The translations under genes and the position numbers were made by a program. A stretch of DNA of 64,000 nucleotides from Fusobacterium massiliense (GTDB taxonomy: Bacteria; Fusobacteriota; Fusobacteriia; Fusobacteriales; Fusobacteriaceae): the NCBI RefSeq assembly GCF_900095705.1, contig NZ_LT608324.1:1-64000 (forward strand), given 5' to 3'. The notes beneath the pieces were generated by a model, which was not told where the DNA came from, did not search any database, and saw only the letters and a list, made by a program, of their open reading frames with translations. Numbering within the stretch: the first letter of the stretch is position 1; every line of letters starts with the position of its first letter. Positions 48,698-58,127 of the stretch are shown here, piece after piece.

Positions 48698-49276
48698 ATG
48701 GAAGAAAAAAAATATGTTAATATTACAAAAGTTTATACTAAAAGAGGAGATAAAGGAGAAACTGACTTACTTGGTGGTAGTGCAGCTAGAAAAGATAGTC
48801 TAAAAGTTGAATCTTATGGTTGCATCGATGAGGCATCTTCTTTTATAGGACTTGCAAGATTTCATACAAAAAATAAAGTTATGAAAGATAGATTAAAAGG
48901 AATACAAAATAAAATGCTTGTTCTTGGTGGTTTCTTAGCCAGTGATGAAAAAGGTAAAGAAATGATGAAAGATCAAATCAAAGAAGATGATATCAAATTG
49001 TTAGAAGAGTATATAGATGAGTATAACCAAAAATTACCTCCTCTAACACATTTTATACTACCTGGTGATGACGGAGTAGCTGCTTACTTTCATGTTGCTA
49101 GAACAGTAGTCAGAAGAGCTGAAAGAAGAATTGTATCTCTTACTGCTCAAGAACCTGGTTTAAATCCTCTTATTCAAAAATATGTTAACAGATTATCAGA
49201 TTTAATGTTTGTTTTAGCAAGATACTCTGAAGAAGTGGAAAATAAAAAATGGAGATCATCTAACTTAAATATTTAG
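48698..49276 (+). CDS. Cob(I)alamin adenosyltransferase, PduO type
   Basis: It converts cob(I)alamin to adenosylcobalamin. At 192 residues, the ATP-binding N-terminal motif TKVYTKRGDKGETDLLGG is followed by YGCIDEASSFIGLAR. RTVVRRAERRIVSL near residue 145 is the conserved arginine helix and VNRLSDLMFVLAR lies near the C-terminus. The start is the ATG at 48698, with GGAGGT just upstream, not the GTG at 48686 that overlaps the ssb stop. It fits with the cobalamin-dependent metH in the window. Confidence 0.93.
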   Translation: MEEKKYVNITKVYTKRGDKGETDLLGGSAARKDSLKVESYGCIDEASSFIGLARFHTKNKVMKDRLKGIQNKMLVLGGFLASDEKGKEMMKDQIKEDDIKLLEEYIDEYNQKLPPLTHFILPGDDGVAAYFHVARTVVRRAERRIVSLTAQEPGLNPLIQKYVNRLSDLMFVLARYSEEVENKKWRSSNLNI

Positions 49277-49291
49277 AACTTATAAAAAATT

Positions 49292-49319
49292 AAGCCGTAA
49301 AATTTTTTACGGCTTTTTG
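49292..49319 (+). terminator. Terminator after the adenosyltransferase gene
   Basis: AAGCCGTAAAA and TTTTTTACGGCTT form the stem, followed by TTTTG. Confidence 0.88.
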
Positions 49320-49360
49320 TTTATTGTATAGAAAAGTATAAAAAATAAGTAGAGAAAATT

Positions 49361-49434
49361 AGTCTCTGACGTCCATTAGTTCGAAGAGCCTGTGTTCATT
49401 AAGCTCGTAGAACTCATACGGCTGTCAAGAGACT
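49361..49434 (-). repeat. 76-bp palindromic repeat, copy 12 (inverted)
   Basis: An inverted copy of 74 bases, two bases shorter in one arm (GTCCATTAG). It lies between convergent genes. The AT tail is at left (49321-49360). Confidence 0.9.
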
Positions 49435-49463
49435 TTTTTTATAAAAATTATTCTGCTTTAAAA

Positions 49464-50738
49464 TTATAAATATCTAAAATAAATATAAACACTTGCTATT
49501 ATTAAATTTTCTATGGCTATTAAGCCACCAAATTTAAAAAATTGAACAAAATTTATCTTACATCCTGCTTTATCTGCAGCTCCAACGGCAACAACATTTG
49601 TTGCAGAACCTAACAAACTTAAATTTCCTCCTAAACACGAACCAAATGACAATGCCCACCAAAATGCTTTTGTTGTTCCAAGAGAATCAAAAGATGGAAT
49701 CATAATATGTAAAATTTTCGAGAAAGTTGCAGCATTAGCAACATTCCCAATAATTGATGTAAATATAGCAGACATCCACATTGTTGAGAACACAGCTCCT
49801 GCAAATTTTCCTTCTGTTAAACTTATCATTTTATCTCCAATATATTTAATTATATCAAGATTTTCAATTCCTTTTATCATCATAAATAAACCTATGAAAA
49901 AGAATAGAGTTTCCCATTCTACTCCTTCAAACATTTCTTTTGGCTTCTTTTTAGCAACTAGAGCTAATAAAACAGCTCCGGATAAAGATATCATTGCAAG
50001 TCCTTTATCAACAAAATTATTTAATATAAAACCAATTATTACTAATGAAAATATTATCATTGATTGTTTTAAAAGTTTTATATCTTTCAATGATCTACTT
50101 GAGTCCAATTCCATAATCTTAGCTTTTAATTCATTAGATACTTTCATATCTTTTGCATACATAAAATATACTGTTGCTAATAGAGATATCATTGAAAGTG
50201 CAGCTACTGGTGCTGTATTAAACAAAAATTCATTGAAAGTTAATTTTCCTTCAGCTCCAATAATAAGTTGAGTCGGATCTCCTATTAAAGTAGCTAAACC
50301 TCCAATATTTGCTGACATAACTTCTGTTATTACAAATGGGAATGGATCTAATTTTAACTGCTTTGCTAACAATATTGATACTGGTGCCATAAGTAATATT
50401 GTTGTAACATTATCTAAAAATGCCGAACATAAAGCAGTTACAACAGATAAAAGTACTATCAACTTGAATGGCTCTCCTCTAACAAGTTGAGCAACTTTTA
50501 TTGCAAACCATTGAAACAATCCAGTTTCTGAAACAAGTAAAACTATCATCATCATTCCTACTAAAAGGAATAGAACTTCTAATCTTTCATATATAGTCTC
50601 AAGAACTTGCTCTTGTGTGGTAATTCCTATTAAAGTCATAAGTAATCCACCAGCCATTGTTGCCCAAGAACTAGGAACTTTTTCTGTGATTATACAATAA
50701 AAAACTGCTACAAATATAATTATTCCTATAATTAACAT
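49464..50738 (-). CDS. ArsB/NhaD-type anion/Na+ transporter
   Basis: A 424-residue membrane protein with about 11 helices. It resembles the ion transporter superfamily that includes NhaD Na+/H+ antiporters and ArsB: SAFLDNVTTILLMAPV (about 112-127), EVMSANIGGLATLIGDPTQLI (split; GDPTQLI near 153) and the mirrored C-terminal SCLGGNLSLLGSATNVVAV. The DNVTT and GDPTQ segments favour the NhaD/P-protein side over a simple arsenite pump. GGAGAA precedes the ATG. It lies 22 bases after the EIIA-CBS gene. Confidence 0.82.
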   Translation of the reverse strand: MLIIGIIIFVAVFYCIITEKVPSSWATMAGGLLMTLIGITTQEQVLETIYERLEVLFLLVGMMMIVLLVSETGLFQWFAIKVAQLVRGEPFKLIVLLSVVTALCSAFLDNVTTILLMAPVSILLAKQLKLDPFPFVITEVMSANIGGLATLIGDPTQLIIGAEGKLTFNEFLFNTAPVAALSMISLLATVYFMYAKDMKVSNELKAKIMELDSSRSLKDIKLLKQSMIIFSLVIIGFILNNFVDKGLAMISLSGAVLLALVAKKKPKEMFEGVEWETLFFFIGLFMMIKGIENLDIIKYIGDKMISLTEGKFAGAVFSTMWMSAIFTSIIGNVANAATFSKILHIMIPSFDSLGTTKAFWWALSFGSCLGGNLSLLGSATNVVAVGAADKAGCKINFVQFFKFGGLIAIENLIIASVYIYFRYL

Positions 50739-50760
50739 TTTTTCTCCTTCATTATTACTA

Positions 50761-51696
50761 CTAAATATGTAAAACTTTCTTCAAAATATCAAACCTATTT
50801 ATTGTTCCTATGTATTTATTTGTTTTAGGATTTACAACATAAAGTCTGTGAATACCTTTGTACACCATCTTAAAACAAATCTCCATTATAGGAGTCTCTT
50901 TATCAATAACTAAATATTTGACATCTTTTCTATAAATATCCTTGATTGTTGCCGTATCCTCGTTAATCAAATATTCTTCAAAAGGTTCTCCAACAGTTAA
51001 AAAATTTAAATCACTCATAAGTGATAAATGTTCTGGAAGACCAAAACCTATTAATTCTCTTTCTGTAATTTCTCCTAAAAGTTCACCATTATCAGATAAA
51101 ACTGGTAAAGCTGATCTTTTTTCTAGTATTAATCTTTTTACTACTTCTTCCAAAGTATCATCTTCTTTTGCAGTTGTAAGATCTGGGCTTAAAACATCTT
51201 CTGCAGTTATTTTATGCTCTATTTCTATATCATTAGATGTTAATAATTCTATTATTTGCTTTGGATGAGATGTTCCTTTTAATTTTTCTATTATTTCTGG
51301 ACGTTTTAAAGCTATTTTTGAAATAGCACTCATAGTTTTTAATAAGTTTTTATTTTTCAAAACATCTGAAATTATTAGAAACACTATTTTAATATTATCT
51401 TTCTCATTAGTTCCACCAACTTCTGCTTCTAAATCATTTTTTACAGTAGCAACAGCTATTATAAAATCTGAGAAATCTTTCATTCTAGTATGAGGTAAAA
51501 ATATTCCACTTCCTATACAAGTAGATATTTCTTCTTCTCTTTTCAAAATATTTTTAATAATTTCATCTTTTTGTTTAGATACCGTCTTATTATCCTCTGC
51601 AACTTTTTCAACTATTTTTCTAATTATTTCCTCTTTAGAATTTACTTCCAAACTTGGAAATATATAATCCGGATTTAGATAACTTGAAAATTTCAT
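50761..51696 (-). CDS. PTS EIIA-like domain fused to a CBS pair
   Basis: A 311-residue cytoplasmic protein. Residues about 1-150 match the fructose/nitrogen EIIA fold, with the phospho-accepting histidine in GIFLPHTRMKDF (His69). Residues about 165-310 are a CBS pair (AEDVLSPDLTTAKEDDTLEE and later VKYLVIDKETPIMEICF, GIHRLYVVNPKTNKYIGTINR). CBS pairs usually sense adenine nucleotides. The start is the ATG at 51696 with GGAGGA just upstream, not the earlier in-frame ATG. It directly precedes a transporter gene and probably controls it. No PTS permease domain is seen. Confidence 0.85.
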   Translation of the reverse strand: MKFSSYLNPDYIFPSLEVNSKEEIIRKIVEKVAEDNKTVSKQKDEIIKNILKREEEISTCIGSGIFLPHTRMKDFSDFIIAVATVKNDLEAEVGGTNEKDNIKIVFLIISDVLKNKNLLKTMSAISKIALKRPEIIEKLKGTSHPKQIIELLTSNDIEIEHKITAEDVLSPDLTTAKEDDTLEEVVKRLILEKRSALPVLSDNGELLGEITERELIGFGLPEHLSLMSDLNFLTVGEPFEEYLINEDTATIKDIYRKDVKYLVIDKETPIMEICFKMVYKGIHRLYVVNPKTNKYIGTINRFDILKKVLHI

Positions 51697-51763
51697 ATGT
51701 TCCTCCTCGATTTCTAATAATATAGTATTATACATCTAAAAAATGTCTATTGCAAACAAATAA

Positions 51764-51833
51764 AGTTCCTCGATTCATATTTTATAAACTCAATGAACAT
51801 AGTCTCTTCAAACTAATACAGATGTCAGAGACT
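51764..51833 (+). repeat. 76-bp palindromic repeat, copy 13 (degraded)
   Basis: A degraded copy. The first arm is eroded (AGTTCCTCGATTCATATTTT), while the second arm (AAACTAATACAGATGTCAGAG) and the AT tail are kept. Confidence 0.8.
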
Positions 51834-51874
51834 AATTTTCATTATTTAAATTTATACTTCCCTTGTAAATAAAA

Positions 51875-51917
51875 AGCTATTAATAGTTAATGATAAAATC
51901 ATCAATTATTAATAGCT
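51875..51917 (-). terminator. Terminator of the aldolase gene
   Basis: AGCTATTAATA pairs with TATTAATAGCT, followed on the minus strand by TTTTTATTT. Confidence 0.82.
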
Positions 51918-51943
51918 CTCTAATTTATTTTTTAATTATTCTA

Positions 51944-52831
51944 TTATTTTATAGATGCTTCGTAAATTCCTTCTATTGTTTCTCCTATAGTTTTATCAAA
52001 TTCCGCATCAGTTTGTTGTGCAGATAAACCTTCAGTTAAAGCTCTTGAGAAACTTGCAATAACTCCTGTATTTTTAGATAAGATATCATTTGCTTTTTCT
52101 CTTGAATATCCTCCAGATAAAGCAACAACTCTTACTACTCTTGGGTGTTTTGTAAATTCTTCATAGAAGTTTTCTATTGTTGGTAAAGTCAATTTTAACA
52201 TTACATTTGATGTTTCTGGTAAAGCATTAAGATGTTTTCTAATTTCATCTCTTAATATTTCTTCACATTGAACTTTATCAACATTGTTTATATCTACTTC
52301 TGGTTCTATAATAGGTACAAGTCCAGCAGCTACTATTTGAGCTCCAACTTCAAATTGTTGAGCAACAACTCTTGCTATTCCTGCAGGAGAAGCTTTTTTA
52401 ATAACAGATCTCATTTTTGTACCAAATATATGTCTTTCATTAGCTTTCTTTAATAAATCAGCAAGACCTGGATTTGGTTTCATTGTTTGAACTCCATCTT
52501 CATCTAAATCATTAAGTCCTTTATCTATTTTTAAGAAAGGTAATACTCTTTTTTCTTCCCATAAAAAGTCAGCTGTATACTTCCCATCAATTTTACTGTC
52601 CATAGTTTGTTCGAATAAAATAGCTCCTAATATTCTATTTTCATTGAAAGCAGGACTTTTGATTATTCTAGTTCTCATTTTATGGATTAAATCAAACATT
52701 TCAGCTTCATTTGAATATTGATCTTCATTTACACCATATAGTTTCAATGCTTTTGGAGTACTTCCACCACTTTGGTCTAATGCAGCTATAAAACCTTTTC
52801 CATTTCTCATTTTTTCTAATTTTTCGTTCAT
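51944..52831 (-). CDS. fda: Fructose-bisphosphate aldolase class I
   Basis: A glycolytic aldolase forming a Schiff base, 295 residues. The N-terminal [18 protein letters not shown], the middle [16 protein letters not shown] and [12 protein letters not shown], and [13 protein letters not shown] (Schiff-base lysine) match the short class I enzyme known from Staphylococcus. AAGGAG precedes the ATG. It is a single gene with its own terminator. Confidence 0.94.
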   Translation of the reverse strand: MNEKLEKMRNGKGFIAALDQSGGSTPKALKLYGVNEDQYSNEAEMFDLIHKMRTRIIKSPAFNENRILGAILFEQTMDSKIDGKYTADFLWEEKRVLPFLKIDKGLNDLDEDGVQTMKPNPGLADLLKKANERHIFGTKMRSVIKKASPAGIARVVAQQFEVGAQIVAAGLVPIIEPEVDINNVDKVQCEEILRDEIRKHLNALPETSNVMLKLTLPTIENFYEEFTKHPRVVRVVALSGGYSREKANDILSKNTGVIASFSRALTEGLSAQQTDAEFDKTIGETIEGIYEASIK

Positions 52832-52991
52832 TATCTCACTCCTTATATTAAAAAAATATCAACCTGAAAGTTTTTTCAAATTACCTAGTATACTTTACCA
52901 TATTTTTTGTTTTTTTTAAATCACTATTTTTAATTTTTTTTTAAATGGATACTTTATACTCTAAAAAGATAAGTATATTATCAAAAAAACT

Positions 52992-54812
52992 TTATTTTAT
53001 TAAACTATTTAAATTTTTAATAAATTCACTTGGGTTTTCAATATTAAATCCTTCTAAAATTAAAGCTTGATTGTATAAAACATTTACTAATTTATCAAAA
53101 TCTTCTGTTCCAACAGATGAAGTTAATTTATCAAAAAGTGTATGTTCTGGGTTTAAAGCTAAAACTTTTGTTGCCTTATTCATTTCTCCACCTGGCATGT
53201 CAGCAAGTACTTTTTCCATTTCCAAACTTATAGGACCTTTAGCAAGTAAAGCTGAAGCTCCACTTCCTATATTATTGCTTAATTCAACTTCAGAAACTTT
53301 ATCTTTCAAAATTTCTTTAATATTTTCAATAACCTTTTTATTTTCATCAGCTATCTTTTTTACTTTTTCTTCTTTTTCTACATCATCACTTAGTTTAAAA
53401 TCTGAACTATTTATAGATTTGAATTGTTTTCCACTATAATCCATCATAGCTGTTAAAGTAAATTCATCTATTTTATCAGTTAAAATTAAAACTTCTCTAC
53501 CTTGTTCCTTTAATTTTTCCATTTTTGGAAGTGATTTTACTGTATCTATATTTTCTGTAGGAACATAAAGAATTTCTTTGTTTTCTCCCATTCTATCTAC
53601 ATATTCTTTTAAAGTTACATATTTATCCTCATTTGAAGACATAAATATTAATAAATCTTGTAGCTTTTCCTTGTTCATACCAAACATATCTTGAACTCCA
53701 GCTTTAATACTTCTTCCAAACTCTTTCCAAAGTTCAATATATTTTTCTCTATCATTTTTTAAGACTTTTTCCAGTTCAGAAATAATTTTCTTTTCTAAAT
53801 TTTTAGATATAGTTTGTAATTCACTATTTTGTTGTAATATTTCTCTTGAAATATTAAGTGATAAACTATCACAATCTACAAGACCATTTATAAAGCTAAA
53901 GTATTCCGGAATTAAGTCTTCACATTTATCCATTATAAAAACATTTTTTGTATATAGTTGTAAACCTCTTTTAAAAGATTTAGTGTAGTAATCATAAGGT
54001 AATTTTTTAGGAATATATAGTAAAGCATTATACTCTATATTTCCTTGAACTTTTAGATTAAAATGTAATAAAGGGTCGTTCCAATCATGGAATGTAGCTT
54101 TATAAAATTCATTATAATCCTCATCTTTTAATTCTTTTTTATCTTTTTTCCAAATAGGTTTTGTTGAATTAATAACTTCATCTCCAAAATAAATTTCGTA
54201 TCTTATGTAATTAGAATATTTTTTTACAAGTTCTTTTATTTTCCAATCTTCTAAAAATTCATTACATGTATCATCTTCTTTTATATGAAGACTAATTTTT
54301 GTACCTCTATTTTCTATAGAAATTTCTTCAATTTCATAATCTCCATCTCCAGAAGATACCCACTTTACTCCTGTTTCTGAATAAGGAGATTTTGTTTCTA
54401 TAGTTATTTCATCAGCTACTATAAATCCTGAATAAAATCCTACTCCAAATTGACCTATAATATCAACTTCACCTTTTTTTGCTTCTTCAAGCTGTTCCTT
54501 AAATAATTTTGACCCAGACTTTGCAATAGTTCCAATATTTTCATCAACTTCATCATAAGTCATTCCTATACCGTTATCAGATATAGTTAAAATTCTATTT
54601 TCTTTATCAATAGAAATTTCTATTTTATATCTATCATCTCCATTTAAAATATTAGTATCTGTTAATGCCTTAAATTTTAATTTATCTATTGCATCGTTAG
54701 CATTAGAAATTAATTCTCTTAAAAATATTTCTTTATTTGTATAAATAGAATGTATCATTAGATTTAATAATTCTTTTGTTTCTGCTTTAAAAACCTTTGC
54801 TTCTTTTTTCAT
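52992..54812 (-). CDS. htpG: Chaperone HtpG (Hsp90)
   Basis: A 606-residue Hsp90-type chaperone. The N-terminal ATP pocket has ELISNANDAIDKLKF, ISDNGIGMTYDEV and GQFGVGFYSGFIVAD. The middle domain has the conserved NISREILQQN. GGGAGG lies before the ATG at 54812; an upstream ATG 15 bases earlier overlaps that site. A degenerate CIRCE (54834-54860) and a TTGACA promoter lie directly upstream. Confidence 0.96.
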   Translation of the reverse strand: MKKEAKVFKAETKELLNLMIHSIYTNKEIFLRELISNANDAIDKLKFKALTDTNILNGDDRYKIEISIDKENRILTISDNGIGMTYDEVDENIGTIAKSGSKLFKEQLEEAKKGEVDIIGQFGVGFYSGFIVADEITIETKSPYSETGVKWVSSGDGDYEIEEISIENRGTKISLHIKEDDTCNEFLEDWKIKELVKKYSNYIRYEIYFGDEVINSTKPIWKKDKKELKDEDYNEFYKATFHDWNDPLLHFNLKVQGNIEYNALLYIPKKLPYDYYTKSFKRGLQLYTKNVFIMDKCEDLIPEYFSFINGLVDCDSLSLNISREILQQNSELQTISKNLEKKIISELEKVLKNDREKYIELWKEFGRSIKAGVQDMFGMNKEKLQDLLIFMSSNEDKYVTLKEYVDRMGENKEILYVPTENIDTVKSLPKMEKLKEQGREVLILTDKIDEFTLTAMMDYSGKQFKSINSSDFKLSDDVEKEEKVKKIADENKKVIENIKEILKDKVSEVELSNNIGSGASALLAKGPISLEMEKVLADMPGGEMNKATKVLALNPEHTLFDKLTSSVGTEDFDKLVNVLYNQALILEGFNIENPSEFIKNLNSLIK

Positions 54813-54833
54813 AAAATTTCCTCCCATTTATTT

Positions 54834-54860
54834 TTAGCACTCTATACTATATATGGCTAA
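54834..54860 (-). promoter_or_regulatory. Degenerate CIRCE-like operator upstream of htpG
   Basis: On the plus strand TTAGCACTC, nine bases and TATGGCTAA. One half is perfect, the other matches GAGTGCTAA at six of nine positions. The spacing and position (between -10 and ribosome site) are the same as at groES. It suggests weaker HrcA control of htpG. Confidence 0.65.
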
Positions 54861-54877
54861 TAATTTTATATATTATA

Positions 54878-54902
54878 TATCACATTTTTTTTATTTTGTC
54901 AA
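54878..54902 (-). promoter_or_regulatory. Promoter of htpG
   Basis: On the minus strand TTGACA (54897-54902) is followed after 17 bases by TATATAAT. Either TATATA or the overlapping TATAAT could be the -10. Confidence 0.65.
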
Positions 54903-54918
54903 ACGAGAGAATTATTTT

Positions 54919-55001
54919 GGTTGTATTACTAAATGGTGTTTCTGGAAAAAATTTCAATTAATAGTTAATTTTTTATGTAATAATGAGATAGTGATAATAA
55001 A
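54919..55001 (+). mobile_element. Remnant of an ISL3-type element
   Basis: The left 28 bases (GGTTGTATTACTAAATGGTG and on) match the left end of the complete IS at 35428. The next 50 or so bases (TTTCAATTAATAGTTAATTT, then TTATGTAATAATGA) resemble the sequence around and after that IS's transposase stop (36816-36880). No right inverted repeat is seen. It looks like an internally deleted, decayed copy. Confidence 0.65.
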
Positions 55002-55031
55002 TAAAAAAGCTGTTACAAATTTGCAACAGCT
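55002..55031 (-). terminator. Terminator after the U32 peptidase gene
   Basis: AGCTGTT and AACAGCT with a short loop are followed on the minus strand by TTTTTTATT. It overlaps the last bases of the gene-proximal spacer and ends the ten-gene operon. Confidence 0.82.
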
Positions 55032-55038
55032 AATTTTC

Positions 55039-56262
55039 TTACAAAATTATTCTTAACATATCAAGTTCATTCATAGGCACATCTGTTTTTATTTTTACAA
55101 AAGAATTTGGATTTGCCGATTCTACACTTTCAGTTTCTCTACCCATTTTATCCAGTAAAATCATTTCAGGCATCACAAAATCTCTAACCTTTATTTCAGG
55201 ACTAACAATTTGAACTTCTTGTCCAACAAATAATTTATTTCTAATTGCAACTAGATATTCGTTATCACTTAACTTTTTCTCAATTTTTGCAACTAATTTA
55301 TGAGTTTGGCTATAAGAATTTCTATTATTATAGTTTAAAGATTCTTTACCTGCTTTTCCATGATAGAAACCTTCTGTATATGACCTATTTGAAATAGACT
55401 CAAGCTCAGTTTTCCATTCAGGATTATACTCATAATTCCCACTATAATAAGAATTTAATGCATCTTTATATACTTTTACACAATTAGACACATAATAAAT
55501 TCCTTTCATTCTACCTTCAATTTTAAGTGAATCCACTCCTGCATCTAAGATTTTATCTATCATTTCAATAGTACATAAATCTTTTGAGTTAAAAATATAT
55601 GTTCCATGTTCATCTTCATAAACAGGCATAGTTTCCCCAGGTCTAGTTTCTTCAACTAATGAATATTTCCATCTACATGCTTGAGCACAGTCTCCTCTGT
55701 TTGCATCTCTACCAGTCATATAGTTACTTAGTAGACATCTTCCAGAAATAGCCATACACATAGCTCCATGAACAAAAACTTCTAGTTCTATATCTGGAAC
55801 TTTTTCTCTTATTTCTTTTATATTTTCAAGTGAAATTTCCCTTGCTAACACTACTCTCTTGGCTCCCATATCTTTCCACATTTTTACAGAACGCCAGTTA
55901 GTATTACTTGCTTGTGTACTTATACTTATATTTAAGTTAGAATTTTCCTTAACAACCTGAAAAACTCCTAAGTCAGCAACTATTACTCCATCTACTCCAA
56001 CTTTTTCTAAAAATTTTACATAATCAGGTAAAGCTTCAAGTTCATCATTATGAGGTATTATATTTAAAGTTACATATACTTTTTTCCCTCTTTCATGTGC
56101 ATACTGTACAGCTTCCTCTAATTCTTCATCTGAAAAATTGTTGCTCCCTGCTCTTAAGTTAAACATCTTTCCACCCATAAAAACAGCATCTGCTCCATAG
56201 TGTAAAGCCATTTTAAATTTTTCCATATTTCCAGCAGGTGCTAGTAATTCAACCTTTTTCAA
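55039..56262 (-). CDS. U32 family peptidase, TrhP-like tRNA hydroxylation protein
   Basis: A 407-residue protein of the U32 family. The N-terminal ELLAPAGNMEKFKMALHYGA, the signature EVFVHGAMCMAISGRCLLSN (about 165-184) and the cysteines in NRGDCAQACRWKY match U32. Members near this type (TrhP/YegQ) work in hydroxylation of U34 in tRNA rather than as proteases. The start is a TTG preceded by AAGGG. It is the last gene of the operon, after dnaB. Confidence 0.85.
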   Translation of the reverse strand: MKKVELLAPAGNMEKFKMALHYGADAVFMGGKMFNLRAGSNNFSDEELEEAVQYAHERGKKVYVTLNIIPHNDELEALPDYVKFLEKVGVDGVIVADLGVFQVVKENSNLNISISTQASNTNWRSVKMWKDMGAKRVVLAREISLENIKEIREKVPDIELEVFVHGAMCMAISGRCLLSNYMTGRDANRGDCAQACRWKYSLVEETRPGETMPVYEDEHGTYIFNSKDLCTIEMIDKILDAGVDSLKIEGRMKGIYYVSNCVKVYKDALNSYYSGNYEYNPEWKTELESISNRSYTEGFYHGKAGKESLNYNNRNSYSQTHKLVAKIEKKLSDNEYLVAIRNKLFVGQEVQIVSPEIKVRDFVMPEMILLDKMGRETESVESANPNSFVKIKTDVPMNELDMLRIIL

Positions 56263-56292
56263 AATATCAATCCCTTCTAAATTATCTTTTTA

Positions 56293-57636
56293 TTATTTTA
56301 TTTTATCTGTATAACTTTTAAATTTAGTAATTTCATTTAAGAAAAGTAACTTAATTGTTCCAACAGCACCATTTCTATGTTTTCCAATTATAAGTTCACT
56401 TATTCCTTTATTCTCAGTTTCCGGTATATAGTAATCCTCTCTATACAAGAAAGCAACTATATCAGCATCTTGTTCTATTGCTCCCGATTCTCTTAAATCT
56501 GAAAGCATTGGCCTTTTATCCATTCTTTGCTCAACGCTTCTTGAGAGTTGTGATAAAGCTATTATTGGTACATTTAACTCTCTTGCCAACCCTTTTAAAG
56601 CTCTCGATATATCTGAAACTTCTTGTTGTCTATTAAATTCTCCCCTAGACACTCTCGTTCCATTTATTAATTGTAAGTAATCTATTACTATTAAATCTAA
56701 TTTATCATTACTTTTCATTTTTCTAGCATAAGATCTTATCTCCAATACATTTGTATTTGGCAAATCTGCAACAAATATATTTTTTGAAGATAAATTTCCC
56801 ATAGAAAAAGCCATTCTTGCCCATTCATCTTCTGTAAGATTACCCATTTTTATCTTTCCTTGACCAATTTCACTTTCCATAGCAAGTAATCTTTGATATA
56901 GTTGTTGAGCTGGCATTTCTAAACTAAATATTAATACATTTTTATTAGAAATATTTGCTGCATTTAAAGCTAAGTTTAAAGCAAAAGCTGTCTTTCCCAT
57001 TGCAGGTCTAGCTGCTAGAATTATTAAATCCGAATTATTTAGTCCCCCTGTCATTCTATCTAAATCAACAAAACCTGTTGGGATTCCTAAAATTTTATCT
57101 CTATTTTTTCTCATCTCATCAAGTCTTGTCAATTCATCAACAGACAAGGAACCTATATTTATTATCTCGCTTTTTAATATTTTATTAGATAAATTTAAAA
57201 CCATTTCTTCAGCTTTATCTACTATGGAATCTGCTGTTCCTTCTTCTCTATAAGCTATCTCTGTTATCTTAGCTCCAATATTACCTAATTTTCTAAGCAT
57301 AGCTTTTTCTTTTATTAGCTCTGCATATTCCAATAAATTATATGAGCTTGTAATATCTTCTAATATTTCACTCAAAACTTCTTGAATTTCTTCCTTATTT
57401 TTAAAATTACTTCTTTTGATTTCATCAGCAACTAAGACAGGATCTATTCCTCTACTCTCAGAATGTAATTTATTCATAAGCTCAAAAATAGCACTGTTTT
57501 CTGAGTTATAAAAATCATCTGCTCTTACTAAATCTTGTATCTCATCAAAAATTTCATTATCATAAAATATCCCCCCTATCAAAGCTTTTTCAGCTTCTAA
57601 ACTATGAGGAATTTTTTGTAAAATACTTTCTTCCAA
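56293..57636 (-). CDS. dnaB: Replicative DNA helicase DnaB
   Basis: A hexameric helicase for the replication fork. At 447 residues, the N-terminal domain (LPHSLEAEKALIGG-like: IPHSLEAEKALIGGIF) is followed by the RecA-like core GIPTGFVDLDRMTGGL, Walker A AARPAMGKTAFAL (about 208-220), Walker B LIVIDYLQLI and LSDLRESGAIEQDAD. The start is TTG, with AGGAGG 5 bases upstream. It follows rplI, as in many Firmicutes. Confidence 0.96.
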   Translation of the reverse strand: MEESILQKIPHSLEAEKALIGGIFYDNEIFDEIQDLVRADDFYNSENSAIFELMNKLHSESRGIDPVLVADEIKRSNFKNKEEIQEVLSEILEDITSSYNLLEYAELIKEKAMLRKLGNIGAKITEIAYREEGTADSIVDKAEEMVLNLSNKILKSEIINIGSLSVDELTRLDEMRKNRDKILGIPTGFVDLDRMTGGLNNSDLIILAARPAMGKTAFALNLALNAANISNKNVLIFSLEMPAQQLYQRLLAMESEIGQGKIKMGNLTEDEWARMAFSMGNLSSKNIFVADLPNTNVLEIRSYARKMKSNDKLDLIVIDYLQLINGTRVSRGEFNRQQEVSDISRALKGLARELNVPIIALSQLSRSVEQRMDKRPMLSDLRESGAIEQDADIVAFLYREDYYIPETENKGISELIIGKHRNGAVGTIKLLFLNEITKFKSYTDKIK

Positions 57637-57664
57637 GATATCCTCCTAAAATTTTTTAGTTATT

Positions 57665-58114
57665 TTACTTAGAAACTATATTTACTTTTAATATAGCTTT
57701 AACATCTGCAAATAATTTTATACTAACTTCATCTGTTCCCAATGATTTTATATTTGCTTCTATTTTCTTTTTATCTATATCCAAATTCAATTCTTCTTTT
57801 ATTTGGCTAGCTATTTCTTTGCTAGTTATAGCTCCAAACAATTTTCCATTTTCTCCAGATTTTACTGATATAGTTAAAACTTTTCCTTCTAGTATTTTTT
57901 TTACTTCTATAGCTTTTTGTCTTTCTTCTTCGTGTTTTTTAGCTTCTTTTTTCTTTCTATTTTCAATTTTTTGTAATTCTTCAGCAGTTGCTAACACAGC
58001 CTTTTTATTTTTTAATAAAAAATTATGAGCATATCCATCAGATACACTTACTATTTCTCCTTTTCTTCCTTGTCCTGCTACATCTTCTAAAAGTATTACT
58101 TGTATTTTTGCCAT
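57665..58114 (-). CDS. rplI: 50S ribosomal protein L9
   Basis: A 149-residue ribosomal protein. The N-terminal signature LEDVAGQGRKGEIVSVSDGY, then NFLLKNKKAV, is typical. A long charged helix (about 45-80) leads to the C-terminal domain with GKLFGAITSKEIA. GGAGG precedes the ATG. It lies in the yybS-type gene, rplI, dnaB order. Confidence 0.97.
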   Translation of the reverse strand: MAKIQVILLEDVAGQGRKGEIVSVSDGYAHNFLLKNKKAVLATAEELQKIENRKKKEAKKHEEERQKAIEVKKILEGKVLTISVKSGENGKLFGAITSKEIASQIKEELNLDIDKKKIEANIKSLGTDEVSIKLFADVKAILKVNIVSK

Positions 58115-58127
58115 TTTTTTACCTCCG

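Noticed and set aside
54853-55056. Plus-strand frame of 67 codons between htpG and the U32 gene
   Set aside because: It runs through the htpG promoter, an IS remnant and a terminator, and has no ribosome site.
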